Notes: generated by a model from the letters alone, not told the origin. DNA of 33,299 nt from Promethearchaeia archaeon (GCA_029856085.1 JAHQWI010000113.1:1-33299); one strand, 5' to 3'; positions 18,557 to 27,371 are shown, counted from the stretch's first letter. Numbers and translations: made by a program.

Positions 18557-19792
18557 TTATCTCAATTTTAAGGTTACAAAAATTTCTCCATCTTTAAATC
18601 CTGCAGCTGTAATTAATTCATAATTTCTCAAACCATTTTCATCAGCGGTCTGTTCTAAATCTACAATCTTTATATCATTGAAATCTAATAAAGTAAGGAC
18701 TGGCTCAGAATCTTTATCCAGTTCAAAACCATTATTTTTCAATATCTCAATTAATCTTCCACAGGGTGATTGAGATCTTAATTTTATAGATACTCTTCGA
18801 ACATTTTTACCACATTGAGAACATTCTGGATTTCTTTGTTTTTCAATATGATAAAATTTCATGGTCATTGCATTTAAGATTATATAACTTTGAACAGGCT
18901 CACCTAATGCTTTATGTCCTTTTCTCCAATGAAGAATTTTTACTGCTTCATGTGATTGTAATGCAGAAATAACTGCATTTATGGTTATTATTCCAGGATC
19001 ATGTCTATCAATAATTATTACAATATCATCTTCTGTATATTCAGGTAAGAAATTATGTTTATTAACTAATTCATTTGCAACTTTTTGAATGAATTTAATA
19101 TCATTTATATTCTTTGGATTTGGATCTCTGTCAAATTTTTCTTTAAATGCCATATCTCCTTTAAAAACGCAATGAATTCTTTTTCGGGGAATTCCTACTA
19201 CCGTGCAAGCCGCCATCTCATCATTTCCTCCCATAGGCAACGGATTGCATTCATAACAAGCATTTTGATAAGGAAAAATTGTATATACATGGCCATGATA
19301 ACCAGATACACCTCCATCCACTAAAGGCTTTTTAAATCTTATACATTGAGCATTTAAGTTTAAACGTGCATTCATCGAATCAAGGCCACCTATGATAACA
19401 TCAGCAGCCTGATATATCGCAGGATTCAATCGTTCTAATGAAGTATAATATCCCTTGATAATGATATTAGGATTAATTTCCCTTAGTTTTCTAGCTGCAA
19501 TAATTGCCTTAGGCTCTCCGATCTTTGCTCCACTGAAAAGAATTTGTCGGTTCAAATTAGAGTGTTCAATGATATCTAAATCGACGAGATCTAAACAACC
19601 AACTCCAAGCATAGCTAAGTTCTTAGCAATTTCACAACCTAAACCACCAACACCAGCTATTAACACTCTCGAGTTTTTTACCAATTTCTGAGACCAACCC
19701 TCAAGACGAAACTGGCGATCATACAAATTTCTCTCTTCCACTGATAATTCTTTTCCGAAAAATTCTGAACCCTTATCCAATATTATCACCAT
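18557..19792 (-). CDS. E1-like ubiquitin-activating enzyme (UBA3-like: ThiF adenylation domain, catalytic Cys segment, two CxxC, UFD-like C-terminus)
   Basis: YDRQFRLEGWSQKLVKNSRVLIAGVGGLGCEIAKNLAMLGVG; DLDIIEHSNLNRQILFSGAKIG; CYECNP...AACTVVGIPRKRIHCVFK; NPECSQCG; C-terminal IEILKNNGFELDKDSEPVLTLLDFNDIKIV...ELITAAGFKDGEIFVTLKL. Confidence 0.95.
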   Translation of the reverse strand: MVIILDKGSEFFGKELSVEERNLYDRQFRLEGWSQKLVKNSRVLIAGVGGLGCEIAKNLAMLGVGCLDLVDLDIIEHSNLNRQILFSGAKIGEPKAIIAARKLREINPNIIIKGYYTSLERLNPAIYQAADVIIGGLDSMNARLNLNAQCIRFKKPLVDGGVSGYHGHVYTIFPYQNACYECNPLPMGGNDEMAACTVVGIPRKRIHCVFKGDMAFKEKFDRDPNPKNINDIKFIQKVANELVNKHNFLPEYTEDDIVIIIDRHDPGIITINAVISALQSHEAVKILHWRKGHKALGEPVQSYIILNAMTMKFYHIEKQRNPECSQCGKNVRRVSIKLRSQSPCGRLIEILKNNGFELDKDSEPVLTLLDFNDIKIVDLEQTADENGLRNYELITAAGFKDGEIFVTLKLR

Positions 19793-19871
19793 TAATTTTA
19801 ATAAAAAAAATAAAAAAAGTTGAAGGGCTAAACACCCTTATATTATAAATTATAAAGAAAATTATTTAAGT

Positions 19872-20207
19872 TTACCCAGCAGTACTGGCAGGAATCAAAA
19901 GAATATCATCTCCATCATTTACATGATATTCTTTTAATGAGCCATTTTCATCCATTGTCACTCCACCAGATGATAAATGAAAGTCATTAGGATCAAGTCC
20001 ATATAAATTTCCTAATGTTTGTTTAATGTCATCAACGCAATTTCCGTCATTCACAGTTAATTTTTCCTTCTTTTCACCAGGACCAATAGTTGACATAAAA
20101 TATAAAGTTATTTTCTTTCCTGTTGAAGGGATTTTAGTCATGGGTGTTTTAGATTTCATAGGTTCTTCCCCAACTAAATCCTCATCAAATTCTTCTTCAA
20201 AACTCAT
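19872..20207 (-). CDS. Ubiquitin-like modifier (Ubl-1), beta-grasp with acidic N-terminal extension, C-terminus ...PASTAG
   Basis: KKITLYFMSTIGPGEKKEKLTVNDGNCVDDIKQTLGNLYGLDPNDFHLSSGGVTMDENGSLKEYHVNDGDDILLIPASTAG; first gene of the E1/E2/JAMM/RING set. Confidence 0.9.
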   Translation of the reverse strand: MSFEEEFDEDLVGEEPMKSKTPMTKIPSTGKKITLYFMSTIGPGEKKEKLTVNDGNCVDDIKQTLGNLYGLDPNDFHLSSGGVTMDENGSLKEYHVNDGDDILLIPASTAG

Positions 20208-20366
20208 TTATATCACTTCCAATTTTTTTTATTTTTAATTTTTTTTTTTTTTATAACTTAATAAAATCGGAGCAAAATGATATTATAAAACCCTTTGGCA
20301 TGATTTTGAAGTTTTTCAAGCAATTTTTCAAAACTATAAAAAATATGGTTGTAGTTAATCTACTTA

Positions 20367-22709
20367 TCATGGCATGAAGGAAAATAGTTCCTCAATCTCA
20401 TCAATAGGTAATCTTGAAATAATTGAAGACGTGGGAGTTATAATCTGCCTTGATAACTTTCTTTTTTCCTCCAGTAGTTTATCAATCTTTTCTTCTATTG
20501 TTCCTGTAGCAACAAATTTATAAACATTAACATTCTGATCTTGACCAATCCGATAAGCTCTATCAGTAGCTTGTGACTCCGTGCTAGGATTCCACCACCG
20601 ATCTACATGTATTACAGTTGTTCCTTGGGTTAAATTTAAACCAAAACCACCAGCTTTTAGGGAAACAATTAGAATTTTTGAACTTACCTCTTTACTTGAT
20701 TGAAAATCCTTTACAATCTTATCTCTTTGATTGGGATTCAAGCTACCATGAAAAAATGATATTATTTCCCCAAATTTAGCGTTAAAAGCCATTAGTAAAA
20801 TATCCCCCAACGTTTTATACTGTGAAAATATGAGAACCTTTTGGTCATTTTCAAGAATGTTCTCAACAATATCAAAAATCCTCGCGATTTTAGGAGATTG
20901 TATTAGAAAATCCTTGAGGTTTTTCTTAAAATCATATTTGGCTGGATCAATTTTAAGATATTGTAATGGGTGATTGCAAAGTTGTTTTAGCTTAGTTAAT
21001 AGTTTAAGTACAAGCCCACTTCGCATTTTTGCACTATCATAATTTTCTCTTATATCCTTAATGACTTCATCCACGATTTTTTTGTATAGGCTTATTTGGA
21101 AGGCAGACAGGTTAATATATATCGTTATTTCATTTTTTTCCGGTAAATCTTTAATCACATTTTTGTCTGCTTTTAAACGTCTCAATATAAAGGGATCTAT
21201 AATTGCTTTTAGCTTTTTGATTTTTTCGACATTTTGATAAACCTCAATCGGATTGACAAATGTTTTCCTAAACTCACTCAATGAACCTAATAGTCCAGGA
21301 TTTAGAAAATTAAAAAGCGACCATAATTCATCGAGACGATTTTCTATGGGAGTACCACTTAATGCGATTCTAAAAACCCCTTTTAATTGGTAAATGGATT
21401 TGGCTCTTTTGGAATTAGAATTTTTAATATTTGTCGACTCATCAATTATAATACCATTAAATTTTATATCTTTTAGGAAGTCTATGTCGTTTCTTATGAC
21501 TCCGTAGGAAGTTAAAATTATTTGGTGAGCAATAAGAAAGACATCTCTCTTATCACGGAGATTCCCCCTATTCGGGCCATAGTATTTCAAAACCTTCAAT
21601 TTGGGAGAAAATCTCATTATCTCATGCTCCCAGTTAGTTAATAAGGATGTAGGACACACGATTAAAACGCTACCTTCTTCATTAGGATAATTCTCTAGTC
21701 GGTATAAGAGATAAGCTAGAATTTGTATGGTCTTACCGAGGCCCATATCATCTCCCAAGCATACTCCTAACCCTATATCACATAACATCGCTAACCAAGA
21801 AAGTCCCACCTGCTGGTAATCCCTTAGTTCACCCACGAAATCTTTTGGGACCTCTATTAGTTTAAAATTTAACTTATTCTTGATATTATTTATTTTTATT
21901 CTAAGATCTCCTAAAAATTTAATTTTATAATCTCTTCTCAAAAGTAAATTCGTGTATTTATCTATTAGCTCTAATTTTATTACCTCTGCTATCTTCATTT
22001 TACCAGAAAATCCATTACTAGCATAAATCTTCTTTAAAAAATCTAGATCTTCCTTGTTAATGAAAACCCATTTATTATCTCTCCATTTTATCAACGGATT
22101 ATCCATTTTCGATAATTTTTTCAATTCGTCTAATCCTACAGGTTTTCCGAAAAGAATAATTTCCCATCTGAAATCTACCAGAGAATCTAAACTAAAATCA
22201 GATTTAATTTTAAATGTTTTGGACTCGATCAATAATCTGGCCGATAAACCTCTCTTCTGTGTCAATCTTAATTTGGCGGGGTATTGAACCTTAAATCCAA
22301 TATATTTAAGTAACTCTATTGGATGGGTAAGAAATTCAGAAACCTCGGAAGAAGTCATCTCAATATTTTGGGGGTATTTGTTCTTTAAAGCGCGGTTTAA
22401 GGGAGGAAATACTTTAGTTGCTATTCTCATCGAATCTAAAAGCATGTTTAGAAACTTCTTTTTTTTTAAAAGAATGCTCACAAGCTTTTCACGAAATAAC
22501 TCATCATAATTCCACAAATCAGCCAATGGTGTAAAAAAGTTATCATTATGGAATTTTAGATAAAATTTGATTGGCCATCTATCCGACTCGTTTTTAGGCA
22601 ATTCTATCGAGATATAGAACTCCACTGTTTTATGAAAGATTGGCTTAAGTTTTGCTTGAAATTTTGGATCAAACTTCTTATTATTAGAGAAATCTTCTAT
22701 AAACTCCAA
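20367..22709 (-). CDS. SNF2-family DNA-dependent ATPase/helicase (N-terminus probably extends to 22767 through an apparent frameshift)
   Basis: LRDYQQVGLSWLAMLCDIGLGVCLGDDMGLGKTIQILAYL; IIIDESTNIKN; ALSGTPIENRLDELWSLFNFLNPG; QSSKEVSSKILIVSLKAGGFGLNLTQGTTVIHVDRWWNPSTESQATDRAYRIGQ. Confidence 0.95.
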   Translation of the reverse strand: MEFIEDFSNNKKFDPKFQAKLKPIFHKTVEFYISIELPKNESDRWPIKFYLKFHNDNFFTPLADLWNYDELFREKLVSILLKKKKFLNMLLDSMRIATKVFPPLNRALKNKYPQNIEMTSSEVSEFLTHPIELLKYIGFKVQYPAKLRLTQKRGLSARLLIESKTFKIKSDFSLDSLVDFRWEIILFGKPVGLDELKKLSKMDNPLIKWRDNKWVFINKEDLDFLKKIYASNGFSGKMKIAEVIKLELIDKYTNLLLRRDYKIKFLGDLRIKINNIKNKLNFKLIEVPKDFVGELRDYQQVGLSWLAMLCDIGLGVCLGDDMGLGKTIQILAYLLYRLENYPNEEGSVLIVCPTSLLTNWEHEIMRFSPKLKVLKYYGPNRGNLRDKRDVFLIAHQIILTSYGVIRNDIDFLKDIKFNGIIIDESTNIKNSNSKRAKSIYQLKGVFRIALSGTPIENRLDELWSLFNFLNPGLLGSLSEFRKTFVNPIEVYQNVEKIKKLKAIIDPFILRRLKADKNVIKDLPEKNEITIYINLSAFQISLYKKIVDEVIKDIRENYDSAKMRSGLVLKLLTKLKQLCNHPLQYLKIDPAKYDFKKNLKDFLIQSPKIARIFDIVENILENDQKVLIFSQYKTLGDILLMAFNAKFGEIISFFHGSLNPNQRDKIVKDFQSSKEVSSKILIVSLKAGGFGLNLTQGTTVIHVDRWWNPSTESQATDRAYRIGQDQNVNVYKFVATGTIEEKIDKLLEEKRKLSRQIITPTSSIISRLPIDEIEELFSFMP

Positions 22710-22996
22710 AAAAAATGCATTCCTCCTTCAAAATTTTAATTGTTTCTTTAAACTTATCTTTTTCCATTTCTCAATATAAAACTTAACGCGTTTCCTAAAG
22801 ATAAGATTTGACATAATAAAAGTTGAAGTCTTTCAAGCCATTTTTAAAAATGCAAAAGAATATAGTAGAAGGCGAAAGAAATTAGATTATAAATTGAATG
22901 GATGCCTATTAATATATATTATATTTAAAATATTGTTGTAGAGCGCGTTTTATACTATAATTACAACGTAATGAAACGAAAAACCAATATTGGCTT

Positions 22997-23668
22997 ATGA
23001 GTTCCTTGGATAATTTAGAATCTATTGTTTTTAAATTAGTAAAAGAATATTTGACGAAAAAGACATTCTTTTCGATTAATGATATTGTAGAATTTATAAG
23101 TAACCGTGTCAGATTAAATCCCGAAATCAACCGAAATAAAATTGAGTTAATTATAAAATCGTTAATAAGAAAAAAAACGATTATTCCTGGAACGAGATTA
23201 ATGAAGAATAATATCATTGAAAATCCAAAAAGGAATGAGATCTACAATTTCATAAAAAAGAATCCCTCTAATATTAATGAGATAATGAGAAATCTAAAGA
23301 TTGGAAGCAATCAAGCATTATGGCACCTATCTTGTTTAGAAAAATTTGAATTTGTCAGATCAAAAAAACTCAATAACCATCGGATTTTCTTTGAATTTGA
23401 TTCAAATCCAAAGCTTGATAAGTTTTACTATTATTTGAATAAAGACATAGTTCTAAAATTAATAGAATTTCTGAGTAGAGAAGGTCGGCCATTCAAAATA
23501 ACTGAAATAGCAAATGGTATGAAAAAGAATCACACTACTATAAAAAAGTACATCACCATTCTAGAAAATCTGAAATTAGTAGAAACTGAGAAAGACAAAA
23601 ATAGAATATTATTCAAATTAGATATTAAAAAGTATAATAAGGTTAGGAAATCAATTCAAGGTGGTTAA
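22997..23668 (+). CDS. Winged-helix/HTH transcriptional regulator (two HTH-like segments)
   Basis: NEIYNFIKKNPSNINEIMRNLKIGSNQALWHLSCLEKFEFVRSKKLN and REGRPFKITEIANGMKKNHTTIKKYITILENLKLVETEK. Confidence 0.75.
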   Translation: MSSLDNLESIVFKLVKEYLTKKTFFSINDIVEFISNRVRLNPEINRNKIELIIKSLIRKKTIIPGTRLMKNNIIENPKRNEIYNFIKKNPSNINEIMRNLKIGSNQALWHLSCLEKFEFVRSKKLNNHRIFFEFDSNPKLDKFYYYLNKDIVLKLIEFLSREGRPFKITEIANGMKKNHTTIKKYITILENLKLVETEKDKNRILFKLDIKKYNKVRKSIQGG

Positions 23669-23753
23669 AATAAAAAAGTCTGTTCTATACCAATGGTATT
23701 TTTAAATTAGAAAAAAAATTAGAAAATTAGAAAAAAAATTTAACTAAAAAATT

Positions 23754-24551
23754 ATGAGGAAAAAATATAGAACATTAAGCGTTATTACTCTCTACGCTAT
23801 TTTTGTTTTAATTTACATAAGTTTTTTCCTATTTGGAATAAATAATACCCCGTTATTTCTTACACTAACAATTGGGAGTGTTGCAGTTCTCTCAACTAGT
23901 ACAATCTACACAGTTATCCAATCTAAAGGTTATCAACATGATAAAATAAGAGATAAGAAATATTCACCGAAACCTAAGTCTATCCATAATATAGACGAGA
24001 AAATTATTGATGATTATCTTGAGGCTTTGCCTTCAATAGAAGAATATCTTGATTCAAATGAAACTTATGAGGATATACCAATGATCAATAAATACATTTT
24101 TTCAGTTTTTAGTAAGGAAGAATTGGGAAAAATAAACTATCTTGGATTGTCAAAGCTTGACAAAATACTATTTATTAGAGAAATGCTCTATTTTGATGAA
24201 GATGAGCGAAAAGTATTAATCGACAACATGCTTAAGAACAGAGATAAAACTGATGAGGAAATATTTTATATACCCCCAAAGAATACAGTTAATCTAAAGG
24301 ATCAGATCCGCGTTTACATAAGGTCTTTAGCCGAGGCCGGCGAGATAACAAAGTTGATCATTGTTGATACAACTGAATTAATTAGTACTATTAAAGAGAG
24401 AGTAGGAGTATTATTTAATTATGAATTGAAGGATTTCCTGTTATCTTCAGGGGGCATCTTACTATCAGAAGAAAAGAAAATACAAGACTATGATATTGAT
24501 GACGATGATGAAATTGCTCTGATTCCCTCTAGAAAAAAAAAAAATAATTAA
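23754..24551 (+). CDS. Membrane protein with two N-terminal TM segments and a C-terminal ubiquitin-like domain lacking a conjugatable tail
   Basis: TM1 TLSVITLYAIFVLIYISFFLFGI, TM2 PLFLTLTIGSVAVLSTSTIYTVI; C-terminus LIIVDTTELISTIKERVGVLFNYELKDFLLSSGGILLSEEKKIQDYDIDDDDEIALIPSRKKKNN aligns without gaps to Ubl-2 (KLLINSGNLVGDIKETVANLFGLDPDDFYLSSGGVTMDEQNPLKDYYVDDGDDILLIPASIAG). Confidence 0.8.
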   Translation: MRKKYRTLSVITLYAIFVLIYISFFLFGINNTPLFLTLTIGSVAVLSTSTIYTVIQSKGYQHDKIRDKKYSPKPKSIHNIDEKIIDDYLEALPSIEEYLDSNETYEDIPMINKYIFSVFSKEELGKINYLGLSKLDKILFIREMLYFDEDERKVLIDNMLKNRDKTDEEIFYIPPKNTVNLKDQIRVYIRSLAEAGEITKLIIVDTTELISTIKERVGVLFNYELKDFLLSSGGILLSEEKKIQDYDIDDDDEIALIPSRKKKNN

Positions 24552-24597
24552 AAAAAAGAGTATCGTATATTAAAAAGCAAAATTTTTTCTAAATGAT

Positions 24598-24969
24598 TTA
24601 ACCAGCAATACTTGCTGGAATTAAAAGTATATCATCTCCGTCATCTACATAATAATCTTTTAAAGGGTTCTGTTCATCCATTGTTACTCCTCCAGAACTT
24701 AAATAAAAATCATCTGGATCTAAACCAAATAAATTTGCTACTGTTTCTTTAATATCTCCAACAAGATTTCCAGAATTTATGAGTAATTTTTGTTTTTTCT
24801 CACCAGGGCCAATAGTTGACATAAAATATACTGAAATCTTTTTCCCCTCAGGAACAGCCTTCGCAGCAGGAGTTTTTGAATTTATTTCTTTCCCGGGGAT
24901 TTGATCCATTTCTTCATCCAGATCTTCATCAAGTTCTAATTCTTCATCAAATTCTTCATCAAATCCCAT
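24598..24969 (-). CDS. Ubiquitin-like modifier paralog (Ubl-2), highly acidic N-terminal extension, C-terminus ...PASIAG
   Basis: KKISVYFMSTIGPGEKKQKLLINSGNLVGDIKETVANLFGLDPDDFYLSSGGVTMDEQNPLKDYYVDDGDDILLIPASIAG; ungapped alignment with Ubl-1. Confidence 0.88.
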   Translation of the reverse strand: MGFDEEFDEELELDEDLDEEMDQIPGKEINSKTPAAKAVPEGKKISVYFMSTIGPGEKKQKLLINSGNLVGDIKETVANLFGLDPDDFYLSSGGVTMDEQNPLKDYYVDDGDDILLIPASIAG

Positions 24970-25173
24970 TAAATATACACCGTTGAATTTTATAATCTAT
25001 ATGTAATTTCCATGATCTTTTTTATAGTAACTACATGAGAATAATGTAAATTAAACTATATAAGTTGAATTAACAAATAAATGAAATTAAATATTAGAGC
25101 TTTAAATTACAAACACTTTAGAGTTAAAATTCATATGAATTTATTAGTAAAATAAGATGATAAATGAACGTCT

Positions 25174-26310
25174 ATGAATGATAAACCTATTCCTAAGTAT
25201 CAAATTCGAGAAAAAACACCTGATGAAGAAGTAGATTCGATTTCAGATAAAAAATTGTTAAAAAAAATAAAAAAAGAAAAAATTGCTTTAGATAAAGAAA
25301 AGAGTGAATGGGAAAGAGTTGTTAATCAGATTGAAAATTATAATGATAACATCAAAGATCTTGAAAAAAAAAGGAAAGATATTGAGCTCGAAGTTAAAAA
25401 TCTTCTTGAGCGAAGGGATCACTTACGGAGTGAATTAAAAAGATCGAAAAATGAGCTAGACCAGAATAGAAATGAATTAGCTATCAAAGAAAGGCAGTTT
25501 AAAGAAAAAATCATTAGAAAGAATGGAGATTTAGATCAAAAAAATGCTCAATTAGAAAAATTTCAAGCTAAATTAGATATACTACGTGAAGATATTGGAA
25601 AGGAAAAGATTAATTTAGAGAGAGAAAAAGCAAGAACAGAAGATCGTGTAAAGGAAATTAAAACTAAACTGCCTGGCATGGAAAGAAGAGAAAGTGCTTT
25701 AGAGAGAACTATTAAAGATTTAGAAAATCAATTAATGGATTTAAGGAATGAAGTTAAGGATTTAACTAAAGAAAAAGATAATTTAAATAGGGAAATTAAT
25801 AATCAAAAGAGGGAGATTACTGATGAAAAAAATCGAATCTCTGATGCAAAGAGAAAACTAAAAGAAGAAAGAGAAAAAACACGATATACAAAGCAAGATT
25901 TAGATCTTAAAGCTCGTGAAATTGATAAGAAAAAAGCAGATTTAAAACATTATAGGGATAAGGTTGAAAGAGATGTAAAGGATTTAGAAAATAGAAAGCG
26001 ACAGCAAGAAGCAAGGTTTAAAGAGTTAGAAAGAAAAATCCCTCGGGCAGAAGATACATATTACTCATTAACGAAAAAAATTCCTGATTTAGAGGAAAAA
26101 CTTAGAAAACTAAATAATGAATATAAACAAATAGCAAAAGAAAAATCATTATTAGATAACAAAAAAAATACTATTAAACGTGAAAGAGAAAAGCTAGAAA
26201 AAGATAAACAAAGATTTCTAAATGAAAAACGAGATTTTGAAAAAGAATTAAGAAAGATCAAAACTATTCCAAAACATAAAATTAAAACTAAGACTCCTTC
26301 AAAATACTAA
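25174..26310 (+). CDS. Long coiled-coil protein of unknown function
   Basis: 378 aa, continuous heptad-like K/E/L-rich sequence (e.g. LEKKRKDIELEVKNLLERRDHLRSELKRSKNELDQNRNELA). Confidence 0.75.
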   Translation: MNDKPIPKYQIREKTPDEEVDSISDKKLLKKIKKEKIALDKEKSEWERVVNQIENYNDNIKDLEKKRKDIELEVKNLLERRDHLRSELKRSKNELDQNRNELAIKERQFKEKIIRKNGDLDQKNAQLEKFQAKLDILREDIGKEKINLEREKARTEDRVKEIKTKLPGMERRESALERTIKDLENQLMDLRNEVKDLTKEKDNLNREINNQKREITDEKNRISDAKRKLKEEREKTRYTKQDLDLKAREIDKKKADLKHYRDKVERDVKDLENRKRQQEARFKELERKIPRAEDTYYSLTKKIPDLEEKLRKLNNEYKQIAKEKSLLDNKKNTIKREREKLEKDKQRFLNEKRDFEKELRKIKTIPKHKIKTKTPSKY

Positions 26311-26321
26311 TCAATTATATT

Positions 26322-27371
26322 GTGACCTTTATGAAAAATATTAAGGGAATTGAAGGAGATTATATAGAAACTAAGGATCATAATTTATTTTTTGATGTTA
26401 AAGGATTATTTCATCCAAATGACAGAAAGATTTGTTTTTTAAGATTCTATCCTCATCCTGAAGGAGATAGGATAAAAAAAGGTATCAAGTTCAAAAAAGT
26501 ATATGATTTAGAGGAACGCTATTCTCTACTAAGAATTAAGTATCCTAAGTACCTTTTTTATTCTGAAGAGCTTGATTTAGAGGTACAAGGGGTAAAAAAT
26601 CAAGATATTAAAAAAATTTATACTCCCCAAGAGTGTTTAAAGAATTTGGAAAAAAAAGAAAACCTCTCCAATGTGGAAAAATATTCTAAAAGTTTGTGTG
26701 AATTATTTATAAATAAAGGAGGGATTTCTAAGAATTCAATAGGAGTTACTGGGTCTAGCATGGTTGGTTTAGATAAAGATGACTCTGATATTGATATAAT
26801 AGTCTATGGGACAGAAACCGGCCTTAACTTTCAAGAAAATTTAAACCTATTATTAGACGAATCGAATAATTTTAGAAAATATAATTTAAAAGAATTTAGA
26901 TCTCATTATACATGGAGAGTTGGAGGATCTGACATCTTATTTGAAGATTTTATGAAAAGTGAGCAAAGAAAACTCCATCAAGGTAAATACAGAAATTACC
27001 ATTATTTTATCAGATATATAAAAAGTCCAGAAGATTGGAATGGAGATTATTATGATTTTCAATATAAAAATTTTGGAAGAATTAAACTTAAAGCAAAAAT
27101 TTTAGATTCAAAAGATACAATTTTTACTCCTTGCTCGTATAAAATTAAGCCTTTGAAAGTTTTAGATAAAAAATCAGTTTTAAACAAAGTTAAATTAAAA
27201 GATATTTTAGAGATAAATTCCTATAGAGCACGCTTTTGCGAGCATGCTAAGGACGGGGAGATAGTTTTGGTTGAGGGAAAAATAGAAAAAGTCAATTATA
27301 AAAATAGATTAGAGTATTATCGAGTTTTATTAACTGATCAAACACAAGACAAAATGCTTATTTTAAATTAA
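26322..27371 (+). CDS. Predicted nucleotidyltransferase-fold protein
   Basis: GVTGSSMVGLDKDDSDIDIIVYG matches the NTase GS...D.D.D signature; C-terminal segment beta-rich, possibly OB-like (DGEIVLVEGKIEKVNYKNRLEYYRVLLTD). Confidence 0.7.
   Translation: MTFMKNIKGIEGDYIETKDHNLFFDVKGLFHPNDRKICFLRFYPHPEGDRIKKGIKFKKVYDLEERYSLLRIKYPKYLFYSEELDLEVQGVKNQDIKKIYTPQECLKNLEKKENLSNVEKYSKSLCELFINKGGISKNSIGVTGSSMVGLDKDDSDIDIIVYGTETGLNFQENLNLLLDESNNFRKYNLKEFRSHYTWRVGGSDILFEDFMKSEQRKLHQGKYRNYHYFIRYIKSPEDWNGDYYDFQYKNFGRIKLKAKILDSKDTIFTPCSYKIKPLKVLDKKSVLNKVKLKDILEINSYRARFCEHAKDGEIVLVEGKIEKVNYKNRLEYYRVLLTDQTQDKMLILN

Noticed and set aside
22909-23217. 102-aa minus-strand ORF with hydrophobic start, could be a small membrane protein
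   Set aside because: Overlaps antisense to the HTH regulator, whose sense frame has far better domain evidence; hydrophobicity is the expected shadow of K/E-rich AT-rich coding DNA.
23705-23745. Low-complexity direct repeats of ATTAGAAAAAAAATT before the membrane Ubl gene
   Set aside because: Simple A/T-rich slippage sequence; only a few imperfect copies, not CRISPR-like and no spacer structure.
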